DNA from: Corallococcus soli
GTDB lineage: Bacteria > Myxococcota > Myxococcia > Myxococcales > Myxococcaceae
Direction of reading: 5' to 3'
NCBI RefSeq assembly: GCF_014930455.1
Contig: NZ_JAAIYO010000022.1
Coordinates: forward strand, 1 to 59,753
DNA: 59,753 nt
The notes beneath the pieces are model-generated. The model made no database searches. It saw nothing but the letters and a program-made list of their open reading frames with translations, and was not told the DNA's origin. Below are positions 1 to 7,772 of the stretch, piece by piece; within the stretch, counting starts at the first letter, position 1; every line of letters begins with the position of its first letter. The translations under genes were made by a program, and so were the position numbers.

Positions 1-535
1 TGGAAGGTGGTGGAGAGGGGGTTACGTGGCAGGGGGGTGCAGGGAGAGTGTGGCGGGGGTTGACGGACGGGGGGGGGTGGGGGGGACGGGGTCGGGCGGG
101 TCGGGGCAGCAAGGTTGAACGGGGCAGGACGGGCGGGTCGGGGCAGCACGCAGCACGGTTGAACGGGGCAGGACGGGCGGGTCGGGGCAGCAAGGCAGCA
201 AGGCAGCAAGCAGGACGCGGTAGGGGGCTGTGCGACGGGATGGTGCAGTGTGCAGGTTGGGGGAGTTCGGCATTGCGGTCGCGACACGCCGGACGGGAGT
301 GAAGGGCAGTGACGCACGCAGGGCATGTCGCTGCGAGACGGTCGTGATCGAACCTGATGGCAGCTCACGGGGACGCGACGGTCGGCACGCGATGGGGAAC
401 AACGGCGGGTGTGGAGTGGCGGGTCGGGGGGAAGCAAGAGACGTCGGGTTCCGCGGATGGGTCACTTCCGGAATCTGGCGCGCCTCGCAAATCTCATCGC
501 GGTGGATCGCGATGTCTGGAACGGGGAGAAGCCTC
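1..535. other. Gene-poor G-rich region at left edge
   Basis: No convincing gene is seen here. The plus strand is extremely G-rich and purine-biased. The open frames crossing it have low-complexity Arg/Gly/Ala or Pro/Ser translations with no recognisable domain. It holds a duplicated 36-mer and 8-bp tandem units (listed separately). The right part, roughly 340-535, has more normal composition and probably contains the promoter and leader of the small exported protein that follows, but I could not pick a convincing -35/-10 pair. Confidence 0.6.
94..208. repeat. 36-bp direct repeat plus 8-bp tandem units
   Basis: A 36-base unit beginning GGTTGAAC and ending GGGGCAGCA occurs identically at 113-148 and 157-192, separated by 8 bases. 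The last 18 bases of the unit also occur at 94-111. Copy two runs into back-to-back 8-base AGGCAGCA units at 193-208. This looks like slippage or duplication of a G-rich sequence. With two full copies and an 8-base gap it is not a CRISPR array. Confidence 0.85.
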
Positions 536-1144
536 ATGGGAGCGGTGTCCATCTTCACCGCGGCAGTCGTGTTCCTGGCGGCGCACACGGCCATTGCCCA
601 GACGCAGGAAGTGCGACGCCGCACCAGTGATCCGGAGCGCTTGGCGCCCTTCGGCCTGATGCTCGACGCGGGCATGCCTGAAGGCGCGGGACTCTCCGCG
701 GTCTTCCGGCCTTCGCCGCACGTCCGGCTGCACATCGGTGGTGCGCACAACGGACTTCGCGCTGCCGCGCGCGCGGGCCTCACGCTGCTGCCGCTGCGCG
801 GAACCTTCTCACCCTCGCTGTCGCTGGAGCTCGGCCACGCGCAAGCCGCGAGCACCGAGACCCTCAACCGGCGACTCGCGGACCGGACGCTCTTGCCTGC
901 GTCCTCCATGGAGCGCGTGGGCTACTCGTACGCCAGCGCGCACCTGGGCCTGGAGTTCAACGCCACGCGGCGGCTCAGCTTCTTCGTGCGCGGCGGCATG
1001 AGCGTCATGGAGATGGCGGTCCCCAGCCTCCAGAAGCTGGACGAGCCTTTCCGCGACGCGCTGACGCCCGTGGAGAAGCAGTCCTGGGGCATGCGCGCCC
1101 TACAGCCGTCCGCGAAGCTCGGCTTCGCGCTCTTCTTCGGCTGA
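536..1144 (+). CDS. Small exported outer-membrane-like protein
   Basis: The reading frame is open further upstream, but the ATG at 536 has a GGGGAG-type ribosome site about 8 bases ahead. It begins directly with a signal peptide (MGAVSIF then a hydrophobic Ala/Val run ending near AIAQ). An ATG at 512 is the alternative. The mature part of about 180 residues alternates short hydrophobic and polar stretches, with motifs such as LRLHIGG, LGLEF and FFVRGGM, as in small beta-barrels. It ends in an aromatic/Gly tail (LFFG). No family is recognised. It converges on the hydrolase gene with a 21-bp gap. An envelope location is inference. Confidence 0.6.
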   Translation: MGAVSIFTAAVVFLAAHTAIAQTQEVRRRTSDPERLAPFGLMLDAGMPEGAGLSAVFRPSPHVRLHIGGAHNGLRAAARAGLTLLPLRGTFSPSLSLELGHAQAASTETLNRRLADRTLLPASSMERVGYSYASAHLGLEFNATRRLSFFVRGGMSVMEMAVPSLQKLDEPFRDALTPVEKQSWGMRALQPSAKLGFALFFG

Positions 1145-1165
1145 GCCCGCGCGGACGGAGCGGCG

Positions 1166-2155
1166 CTACACCGCCGCCGGACGCTCCGCGAGCACCCGCT
1201 CGAAGAACACCAGCGCCTGGTTCTCGGCCCAGAAGGACGGCCGCCGCAGGCTGCCCGCGACGAAGCCCACGTGGCCGCCGTGCTCGGTCAGCACCACGCT
1301 GAGGAACGGATTGTCCCGCGCCGAAGGCGGAATCACCGGGGCTTCCAGCATCGGATCATCCGCGGCGCTCAACAGCAGCGTGGGCCGGCGGATGTCCGCC
1401 AGCCGGGGACCCGAGGACGCCTCCCGGTAGTAGTGCTCAGCCCCCTGGAAGCCATGCAGCGGTCCGGTGACGACGTCATCGAAGGCCCGGATGGTGTGGG
1501 CCGCCTGCATCGTCTTCAGGTCGAACGCGTCCGGAAACCGCTGGAGCTTCGCGCGGGACTTGCTCTTGAGCGTGCGCAGGAACCGCTGGCGGTAGAACCA
1601 GAGGAAGCCGCTCCCGCTGTCCAGCTTCCGGCAGCACGCATCCAGGTCATACGGCGCGCTGATGGACGCGGCGGCCAGCACCGGGGCCGCGTCGCCCGTC
1701 TCCTCCAGCAGCCGGCACAACACGTTGGCCCCCAGCGAGAACCCCACCGCGAGCATGGGCCCGGTGATGCGTGCGCCCACGTCCGCCATCACGAGCAGCG
1801 TGTCGCTCGTGTCCCCGGAGTGGTACGCGCGCGCCAGCCGGTTCGGCTCCCCGCTGCACGAGCGGAAGTTGATCGCCGTGGCACCCCAGCCGCGCTTCGC
1901 CGCGCCCCGCAGCACCTCCGTGACGTAGCCCGCCTGGGACGAACCCTCCAGGCCATGCAGCACCACCACGTGCGGCGCGCCCGTTGGACCGTCGAAGGTG
2001 TCCAGGTCGACGAAGTCCCCGTCCGGCAGCTCGCGCCGCTCACGCCGCAGGGGCGGTGAACGGGTGGGCCGCGCGATCGAGGCGAAGATGGTCTGCGCAT
2101 GCGCGCCGCGGATCCCCGGCGCGGGGGCGAAGGGTTCGGTGGGTTGGAACTTCAC
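1166..2155 (-). CDS. YheT-type alpha/beta-fold hydrolase
   Basis: A 329-residue alpha/beta hydrolase of the YheT/ABHD1-3 group, probably acting on an ester or lipid substrate. The oxyanion strand VVLHGLEG is near residue 64. The nucleophile elbow GFSLG carries Ser140, the acid is at AADDP (Asp266/267), and the catalytic His is in HGGHVGF (about 295). The N-terminal GAHAQTIFAS segment is typical of the family. The GTG start at 2155 is chosen because its GTGA overlaps the stop of the preceding Cys-cluster gene, implying translational coupling. The open frame extends to 2326 without family sequence. The substrate cannot be told from sequence. Confidence 0.85.
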   Translation of the reverse strand: MKFQPTEPFAPAPGIRGAHAQTIFASIARPTRSPPLRRERRELPDGDFVDLDTFDGPTGAPHVVVLHGLEGSSQAGYVTEVLRGAAKRGWGATAINFRSCSGEPNRLARAYHSGDTSDTLLVMADVGARITGPMLAVGFSLGANVLCRLLEETGDAAPVLAAASISAPYDLDACCRKLDSGSGFLWFYRQRFLRTLKSKSRAKLQRFPDAFDLKTMQAAHTIRAFDDVVTGPLHGFQGAEHYYREASSGPRLADIRRPTLLLSAADDPMLEAPVIPPSARDNPFLSVVLTEHGGHVGFVAGSLRRPSFWAENQALVFFERVLAERPAAV

Positions 2156-2484
2156 GTCACATCTCCTGGCGCCCGAGCACGTCCCGACAGCCCCGCCACC
2201 GCCCGGGCCGCCCGCATGGAGGCGCAGCCGGAGGCCCGCACGGCCTCCGCCTCCCCGGTGAGCTGGAACAGGGCCAGGTAGTTGTGCACGCGCTCCTCCA
2301 GCGTGGGCGCTTCGATGCGCCGGCACACCTCATCCGCCGCGTAGTCCCGGCACACCTGCGGCCTGCGCTCGTAGACGGTGCACAGGTTGTCCGCGGCTAG
2401 ATGGGGGCAGCGCAGCCCCAGGGGCTTGTCCAGCGCGGCGATGTCCGGCGCCACGCAGCAGGCGCCACAGCAGGTGCACTCCAT
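2152..2484 (-). CDS. YkgJ-family cysteine cluster protein
   Basis: A 110-residue protein of the YkgJ/CxxCxxCC zinc- or iron-binding family. It starts with the ligand run CTCCGACC at residues 3-10 and continues with LRCPHL, CTVYERRP and QVCRDY, the later conserved Cys positions. Full length for the family. The molecular role of this family is not settled; a metal-bound domain is expected. It overlaps the downstream hydrolase by 4 bp and starts 9 bp after the zinc-finger membrane protein, so the three are probably co-transcribed. Confidence 0.88.
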   Translation of the reverse strand: MECTCCGACCVAPDIAALDKPLGLRCPHLAADNLCTVYERRPQVCRDYAADEVCRRIEAPTLEERVHNYLALFQLTGEAEAVRASGCASMRAARAVAGLSGRARAPGDVT

Positions 2485-2493
2485 GCAACTCCT

Positions 2494-3630
2494 TCAGCGG
2501 CGGACGGCCTTCTCGACCTTGCCCAGGTTCGTCACGGTGAGCGTGACGCCCTGGCCCTTCTTCCACACGACGAACTCGTCCTCGCGCTGGGGCTCCACCA
2601 CGTGTTCCTTCACGCCGTCGTCTTCATAGCGCACGCTCACGCGGTAGGACTCCTCGCGCCGCACCCGCTCGTTCGTTCCGGCCGTCAGCTCCGGCCAGCG
2701 CGGCGGGTCGTCGGTGCCCTTCATCTCCCGTTGATCCACCTGCCTCCACGCGTACGTGTCGTAGGTGCACTGCTGCGAAAAGACGGGCTCGTTGCGGTAG
2801 CGCGTCTCGGTCTGGCAGTCCTCATAGGACTCGTTGCAGTACTTCGTCTCGTCGTGGCAGACCTCCTCGGCGAAGCCGTTGCCCTTGTCGCGGCGACGGC
2901 ACTTCTCCTCGGTGCCACAGGCCACCTTGCGCGTCTTCGTCCGGCACACGCGCTCCGTGCCATCCGCCACCTTGCGCGTGCCGCGCTGGCGGGACACGCA
3001 GTCGCGGATGTTCGTCACGCCCGGCACCTCGCCGGCGCCGTCCACCGGCATGCGCGGGGCGGTGCTGCTCAGTTGATCCCTCCAGCCCGTGCGGGACTCC
3101 GGGAGGAAGCGCTCCTGCACCACGGCGCGGCGCCAGTTCGTGGCGGTGACCTCTCCCCGGAGGTCGTGCGTCATGTTCCCCCAGTACCCTATCGCGCAGG
3201 TCCCGAAGCAGCAGGAGCCCAGGATGCCCGCCACGATGAGCGCCACCTTCTTCCAGTTACCGGGTTTGGGCGCGGGCTTCGGGGGCGGCTGGGGGGACAG
3301 GTCCGCGATGGGCGCGGCCTTCGCGTCCGAGCCGCGCTCCGCGGAGCACTGCCGGCAGGCCGTGACATCGCCCCGGTTGGAGGCGCCGCAGTAGGCGCAG
3401 AACCAGTCCTCGCCCGCGCCCGCCAGGTCCAGGGCCTGTTCGTCGGTGACGCCCTCACGGGTGGACCTGCCGGCCGCGTCCACGTCACCGAAGTCGAACT
3501 CCGACTCCTTGCCCGTGAGCTCGCGGGGGTTGTTGCAGGAGGGGCAGTTCTTGTGGCGCGCGGGGATGTTCTTCGCGCCGCAGGACGTGCAGTTCCAGGT
3601 GCCCTCGATGATGCGCCTTCGTTCCGCCAT
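2494..3630 (-). CDS. Membrane protein with two RanBP2-type zinc fingers
   Basis: 378 residues. Two zinc ribbons lie in the cytosolic N-terminal part. The second (W76, C78, C81, N85, C92, C95) fits the RanBP2 pattern WxCx2Cx3Nx6Cx2C exactly. The first (W12, C14, C17, N21, C29, C32) is a one-residue-longer variant. A Pro/Lys linker and one membrane segment (about 127-149) follow. The C-terminal 200 residues are probably periplasmic and rich in spaced Cys (VCRTKTRK, ACGTEEKC, VCHDE, YCNES, DCQTE), suggesting disulfides. Function unknown. It heads the set with the Cys-cluster protein and hydrolase. Confidence 0.75.
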   Translation of the reverse strand: MAERRRIIEGTWNCTSCGAKNIPARHKNCPSCNNPRELTGKESEFDFGDVDAAGRSTREGVTDEQALDLAGAGEDWFCAYCGASNRGDVTACRQCSAERGSDAKAAPIADLSPQPPPKPAPKPGNWKKVALIVAGILGSCCFGTCAIGYWGNMTHDLRGEVTATNWRRAVVQERFLPESRTGWRDQLSSTAPRMPVDGAGEVPGVTNIRDCVSRQRGTRKVADGTERVCRTKTRKVACGTEEKCRRRDKGNGFAEEVCHDETKYCNESYEDCQTETRYRNEPVFSQQCTYDTYAWRQVDQREMKGTDDPPRWPELTAGTNERVRREESYRVSVRYEDDGVKEHVVEPQREDEFVVWKKGQGVTLTVTNLGKVEKAVRR

Positions 3631-3661
3631 GCGCGCATCCTAGGGGACCCGTGGGGGGACG

Positions 3662-4618
3662 TCACACCCAGAGGGCGCGAGGGAAGGGGACCTCGGGTGC
3701 GGGAGGCAGGCCCGGCCGCAGGGGGCGCAGCATGGGCAGCGAGCCGTCCCTCGGCGCGCGCACGGCCCCGGGCACGCCCGCGAGCAGCGGCGCCGTCGCG
3801 GCCTCCTCCCACCACACCACCCGCTTGAGCCCCGCCCGGTGCGCCACGCGGCGCGCCTCTCCCAGCAGGGCCTGCGCGTCGGACGCGTCCCGCGCGTCCA
3901 GCATCAGCACCACCAGCTCGCCGTAGCGGGCCATCATCGTCCACAGCGCCGTGGACGCCCCCACCACCGCGCCGCACGTCTGGGGGCGCGGCCTCTCCAG
4001 CAGCTCCGCGTAGATGCGCTCCCGCTCCAGGTGCCAGTCCACCTGCGAGGCCGAGGGCCAGAGATGGAAGGGCACCCCGGGCCGCCGCATCCGTCCGAGC
4101 GTCCGGGCCACGTCCGTCTCCTGGAGCCCGCCGTCCACGGCGCGGCCCCCGGGCTCCGGTGATGCGTCCAGGTGCCAGTCCCACGCGGGCACCTCCACGT
4201 ATCCGGAGCGGCGATACAGCGGCGCCCCGACGTCGGAGAACAGGACGACGGCGTGCGGGCGCGGCGCCACGCGCTCCAGCTCCAGGGCGACCGCGTCCAT
4301 CAACCGCGTGGCGTATCCCCGGCCGCGCAAGGCGGTCTCGGTGAAGACGCTGGCGATGGCGTAGCTGTCGCCCTGCGCGTACCGCCCATCCTCGCCGCGC
4401 AGGAAGCTGTCGGTGCGGAACGTCTCGCACGAGGCCAGCACCGCGCCGTCGCCCCCCACCCACAGCCAGGTGCTCATGGCCTCGCGGCTCCACGGGTGGG
4501 CCCGCAGGCGCGCCTCGCGCTCCTGGTACTGCGCCACGCTGAGCGGGGAGCCCCACGCGGCGTGGGTGACGGCGTCGCGCGCGGCCTTCTGCGCGTCGGA
4601 GGCGAGGACGAGGGACAT
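3662..4618 (-). CDS. GNAT-family N-acetyltransferase
   Basis: 318 residues. The acetyl-CoA binding motif A is seen as SVFTETALRGRGYATRLMD (about residues 90-110), with the R-x-x-G-x-G/A pyrophosphate loop. The preceding strands (WLWVGGDG, ASCETF) fit the GNAT beta-sheet. The protein is about twice a minimal GNAT domain. The C-terminal half (MMARYGELVVLMLDARD) may be a second, degenerate GNAT-like fold. The acceptor is unknown. It lies 31 bp upstream of the zinc-finger gene on the same strand, so it may share its transcript. Confidence 0.82.
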   Translation of the reverse strand: MSLVLASDAQKAARDAVTHAAWGSPLSVAQYQEREARLRAHPWSREAMSTWLWVGGDGAVLASCETFRTDSFLRGEDGRYAQGDSYAIASVFTETALRGRGYATRLMDAVALELERVAPRPHAVVLFSDVGAPLYRRSGYVEVPAWDWHLDASPEPGGRAVDGGLQETDVARTLGRMRRPGVPFHLWPSASQVDWHLERERIYAELLERPRPQTCGAVVGASTALWTMMARYGELVVLMLDARDASDAQALLGEARRVAHRAGLKRVVWWEEAATAPLLAGVPGAVRAPRDGSLPMLRPLRPGLPPAPEVPFPRALWV

Positions 4619-4661
4619 GGTGCCGGGCAGGCTAGACGCGCAGCCCCTCCCGGCGCGAGCC

Positions 4662-5333
4662 CTACAGCCGCGTGCTGTACGGGAAGCGGAAGTGGAACTG
4701 CAGGTACGCCTGCCCCACGTGGAAGATGCCGTCGCCCAGCGAGTCCGGCAGCCCCAGCCCGCCCAGCTCCTGCGGCACGTAGAAGGTGGACTCCCAGCCC
4801 ACGCTGATGAGGAAGCTCTTCGACAGCTGGAACTCCAGGTCCGCGCCCACCTCCGCGCCGGGCCGGAGGAAGTGCGTGTCCGCCAGCGTGTCGGAGAAGA
4901 TGTACGCGTACGTCAACACCAGCCCCGCGCCCACCGTGAAGCGTACCGGGCTGGACGACAGCGGCAGCCCCAGGCCCAGGGGCTTGAACGTGATGCCGTA
5001 CATGCCCGTGTCGCGGTACTTCGGTGAGATGATGAGCGAGTCGGGGATGAAGATGGACGGCGAGATGCGGATCTCCTCCACCTTCTTGGCCTGCTTGCGG
5101 TAGCGGCTCGGGATGACGCGCTGGTTCTTGCGCAGCCACTCCTTGTCCAGCACCGCGTCCACCGACAGCTTCAGCCCCGTGTGGAGGGCCTGGTCTTCGA
5201 AGACGGGCCCGAAGAACATGAACACCGCCGGGCCCACGCCCACGTCCACCGGCACGGTGACCTTCTGGGCCGCCGTCGCCAGGACGGGCCACGACAGCAG
5301 GGCGCTCAGCAGCAGGGGCAGGGCAGCTCTCAA
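4662..5333 (-). CDS. Exported outer-membrane beta-barrel-like protein
   Basis: 223 residues with a clear signal peptide (MRAALPLLLSALLSWP, cleavage after ATAA). The mature chain is made of amphipathic strand-like segments (FTVGAGLVLTYAYIF, GADLEFQL, FLISVGWESTFYV) and ends QFHFRFPYSTRL, rich in alternating aromatics as in membrane barrels. No named family is recognised. It is the first of five minus-strand genes down to the hydrolase. The gap to the GNAT gene is 43 bp. Outer-membrane location is inferred from the strand pattern. Confidence 0.68.
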   Translation of the reverse strand: MRAALPLLLSALLSWPVLATAAQKVTVPVDVGVGPAVFMFFGPVFEDQALHTGLKLSVDAVLDKEWLRKNQRVIPSRYRKQAKKVEEIRISPSIFIPDSLIISPKYRDTGMYGITFKPLGLGLPLSSSPVRFTVGAGLVLTYAYIFSDTLADTHFLRPGAEVGADLEFQLSKSFLISVGWESTFYVPQELGGLGLPDSLGDGIFHVGQAYLQFHFRFPYSTRL

Positions 5334-5503
5334 GGGCGGGTCCTCGCGTACCGGGCCCCAGGGACCCGCGCCTCAAGCCTAGAAGGTCCGGACGCTCCAT
5401 GTCCCGCATGCGCTAAGAAGTGCGCGCCGGAAAAGGGAGCCCGGTCCCCATTGCTCCCCCGCAGGTCCGGTCGCCGCACCTGCTTCAGACCCAAGGAAAC
5501 CCG

Positions 5504-6571
5504 ATGCTCCCCGTCGCACTGCTGCTCGCCACCTCACTGCAAGCCCAGACCCCGCCGCCCGCGCCCCGTCCCGCCGCGCCGCCGCCTTCGCCCGCCGCGC
5601 GTGCCCCGGCCGCCCCCGTTCCGCCGACGCCGCCCTCCGTGATTGCCGCGGATGCCCCCGCCGCGGAGCGCGCCGCCCTCGCCGCGGAGCGCGCCGCCCT
5701 CGCCGCGGAGCGCGCCGCCGAGGCCAGCGCCCGGCTCGCGGCGGCCATCGAGCGCCTGGCCGAGGTGACGGCGCAGGGCCCCATCGCCCCGCCCGCGGTG
5801 GCGCCGCCCGCCGCCGCCGCCGCCGCGCCCGACGCCACGAAGCCCAGCGTTTGGGACGTCAGCGTGGGCCTGAGCCTCATCTCCCTCACCGGCAACGCGT
5901 CCACGCTGACGGTGAGCGGGCTCGCGAGCGCGCTGCGCAAGACGGAGCGGTGGATCTACTCGGTGAAGGCCTTCGGCGCGTACGGCCGCAGCCGCCCGCC
6001 CCAACTGGAAGGGGAGGTGGAGTCGCTGTCGCAGGTGGTGGCCCTCACCGCCGGAATCGAGCTGCGTGGCGACCGCCGCTTCACCGAGCACCTCAGCGGC
6101 TACCTGCTGGCGGGCGCCCTGACGGACCACGTCGGCAGCGTCGAGTCGCGGCCCTATGGTGAAGCCGGCGCGAGCATCCTCTGGTTCGACACCAAGAAGG
6201 ACGAGAAGCTGGGCGTGCGGGACTCCACGCTGCGCACCGACTTCGCCTTCCGCTACGCCCGTGAGACGCGCTTCCAGTACTACCCGGAGCGCCTGGACCT
6301 GCCGGACGTGGACCTGGGCGGCCCGCGCTTCGGTGTCCTGTTCCGCTACGGCATCTCCAAGGACATCACCTTCCAGGAAGAGGCGGAGATCCTGGTGAGC
6401 GTCATCACCGAATCCCGCGTGCTCTTCAACAGCCAGACGCAGGTGATGGCGAACCTCACCGACGCGCTGGCCCTGGGCGTGGGCTTCCAAGTGAAGTCGG
6501 ACAGCGCCCCGCCCCCGGGCAAGGTGTCCACCGACACGGCGCTCTCCTTCAACCTGACCATCGCGCTGTAG
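5504..6571 (+). CDS. DUF481 (YdiY-like) outer-membrane protein with coiled coil
   Basis: The ATG at 5504 has AAGGA 6 bases ahead and starts a short signal peptide (MLPVALLLATSLQAQ), giving 355 residues. A Pro/Ala linker leads to an Ala/Glu-rich helix built from a repeated AAERAAL heptad. A C-terminal beta-barrel follows, beginning at WDVSVGLSLISLTGNASTL and resembling DUF481, the salt-induced outer-membrane protein family. The barrel part has characteristic LRTDFAFRYARETRFQYY-type strands. The helix may be periplasmic. The family's role is unknown. It is transcribed away from the preceding gene and converges on the oxidase operon. Confidence 0.72.
   Translation: MLPVALLLATSLQAQTPPPAPRPAAPPPSPAARAPAAPVPPTPPSVIAADAPAAERAALAAERAALAAERAAEASARLAAAIERLAEVTAQGPIAPPAVAPPAAAAAAPDATKPSVWDVSVGLSLISLTGNASTLTVSGLASALRKTERWIYSVKAFGAYGRSRPPQLEGEVESLSQVVALTAGIELRGDRRFTEHLSGYLLAGALTDHVGSVESRPYGEAGASILWFDTKKDEKLGVRDSTLRTDFAFRYARETRFQYYPERLDLPDVDLGGPRFGVLFRYGISKDITFQEEAEILVSVITESRVLFNSQTQVMANLTDALALGVGFQVKSDSAPPPGKVSTDTALSFNLTIAL
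5661..5720 (+). repeat. 21-bp in-frame tandem repeat
   Basis: The 21-base unit containing GCGGAGCGCGCCGCCCTCGC is repeated nearly three times inside the DUF481-like gene. It encodes seven-residue AAERAAL units, one heptad each, so copy-number change would lengthen or shorten the coiled coil without shifting the frame. Confidence 0.85.
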
Positions 6572-6595
6572 TCCGCGCGGGCAGCCCCAAAAGCG

Positions 6596-6629
6596 ACGCG
6601 GCGCCAGGGAAGAATCCCGGGCGCCGCGT
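6596..6629 (-). terminator. Hairpin terminator of the respiratory operon
   Basis: A perfect 10-bp stem (ACGCGGCGCC at 6596-6605 against 6620-6629) with an inner GGGA/TCCC stem and an AGAA loop sits between the two convergent genes. Read on the minus strand it is followed by CGCTTTT, giving a short U-run. It is therefore a good intrinsic terminator for the oxidase operon and may also stop plus-strand transcription from the DUF481-like gene. Confidence 0.75.
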
Positions 6630-6658
6630 TCATGCTTCCAGGAAGGAAGACGCCGGAG

Positions 6659-7099
6659 CTACTCGTGCGTCTCGCCCTTCTGCTTGATCTTCTGCTGGTG
6701 GCCGCCCGGGCGGCCCTCGGCCTGGTTCGCGCCGATGTCCACCGCCTGCAGGTCGCTGTACTGCGAGCCCGGAGGGTTCGACAGGCGGAAGCGCGTGCCG
6801 AAGTCCATCAACGTGAAGCCGATGAGCAGCACCACGAACGCGATGGACACCCCGAACACCAGGCGGTTCGCGCCCCGGTGCTCGGACAGGTGCATGAAGT
6901 ACAGCGCCACCAGCGTGCCCTTCACGCTGGCGATGACGAGCGCCAGCAGGAGACCGAAGTCCGGCAGGTGCATGCGGCCGGTGTAGACGGTGACGAGCGT
7001 GAGCACGAGCAGGACCACCCAGATGACCACGTAGCGCCCGGCGCCGTGGTGCTCCTGCATGTTCTGCTCTTCCTGATGTGATTCGTTGGCGATGGCCAT
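6659..7099 (-). CDS. ctaF: Cytochrome c oxidase subunit IV-type protein
   Basis: 146 residues. Three hydrophobic helices (about 24-41, 48-70 and 80-100) contain the characteristic KGTLVALYFMHL segment of bacterial COX4/CtaF small subunits. The N-terminus is His/Glu rich and the polar tail is Gln/Lys rich. It is the last gene of the respiratory run, 10 bp after subunit III. It has no catalytic residues; the family helps assemble or stabilise the CuB site. The symbol follows usual aa3/caa3 naming. Confidence 0.88.
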   Translation of the reverse strand: MAIANESHQEEQNMQEHHGAGRYVVIWVVLLVLTLVTVYTGRMHLPDFGLLLALVIASVKGTLVALYFMHLSEHRGANRLVFGVSIAFVVLLIGFTLMDFGTRFRLSNPPGSQYSDLQAVDIGANQAEGRPGGHQQKIKQKGETHE

Positions 7100-7109
7100 G
7101 TCGTAGCTC

Positions 7110-7772
7110 TCAGACCAGGTACAGCATCGGGAAGAGGAAGATCCACACCAGGTCGACGAGGTGCCAGTACATGGAGCCCAGCTCGACCATCGTGTAGTTG
7201 TTCGCGCTGAAGTCCCCGACGCGGTACGCGCGCACCGTGGAGAACATCAGCACCGTCATGCCGATGACGACGTGCAGGCCGTGCAGCGCGGTGGAGGCGA
7301 AGTACACCGTGAAGTACAGCGGGGCGCCCGGCAGCTGGATGCCTTCGTAGAAGTAGTACCGGCCCGGCAGCGTCCCCACCTCGAACTTGTGCTTGTACTC
7401 GAAGTACTTGATGACGAGGAACGCCACCGCCATCAGCAGGGTGAGCACGAACATGTGCCCCACCATCTTGTTCTTGCCCACCTTGGCGTAGTGCACCGCC
7501 ATGGCGGCGGTGAACGACGAGGTGATGAGCACCACCGTGTTGACGGTGCCCATCGTCAGGTCCAGCTCGCGGCTGCACGCGGCCCACGCTTCCGGGAACA
7601 GGAAGCGGTACGCCGCGTAGCACGCGAACAGACCGGCGAAGAGCAGGATTTCCGTGGCGAGGAACAGCCACATGCCCAGCCGCGCCGCGTGCTTCTGCAC
7701 CTCCAGCGACGCGAAGTGGGCGGCCAGCTTGGGACCGGGCACAGAGCCCGGCGTCACGTGCGCGCTAGACAT
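7110..7772 (-). CDS. ctaE: Cytochrome c oxidase subunit III
   Basis: 220 residues from the ATG at 7772, which overlaps the end of the subunit I gene by 8 bp. The frame is open further upstream but only with Arg/Pro shadow sequence. Five membrane segments are visible. Subunit III signatures include GMWLFLATEILLF, FASTALHGLHVVIG and YWHLVDLVWIFLFPMLYLV at the C-terminus. Length fits short five-helix forms. It is a structural subunit of the terminal oxidase, co-transcribed with the genes around it. Confidence 0.94.
   Translation of the reverse strand: MSSAHVTPGSVPGPKLAAHFASLEVQKHAARLGMWLFLATEILLFAGLFACYAAYRFLFPEAWAACSRELDLTMGTVNTVVLITSSFTAAMAVHYAKVGKNKMVGHMFVLTLLMAVAFLVIKYFEYKHKFEVGTLPGRYYFYEGIQLPGAPLYFTVYFASTALHGLHVVIGMTVLMFSTVRAYRVGDFSANNYTMVELGSMYWHLVDLVWIFLFPMLYLV

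Noticed and set aside
113..192. CRISPR-like repeat
   Set aside because: Only two full copies with an 8-base gap, low-complexity sequence and no cas genes.
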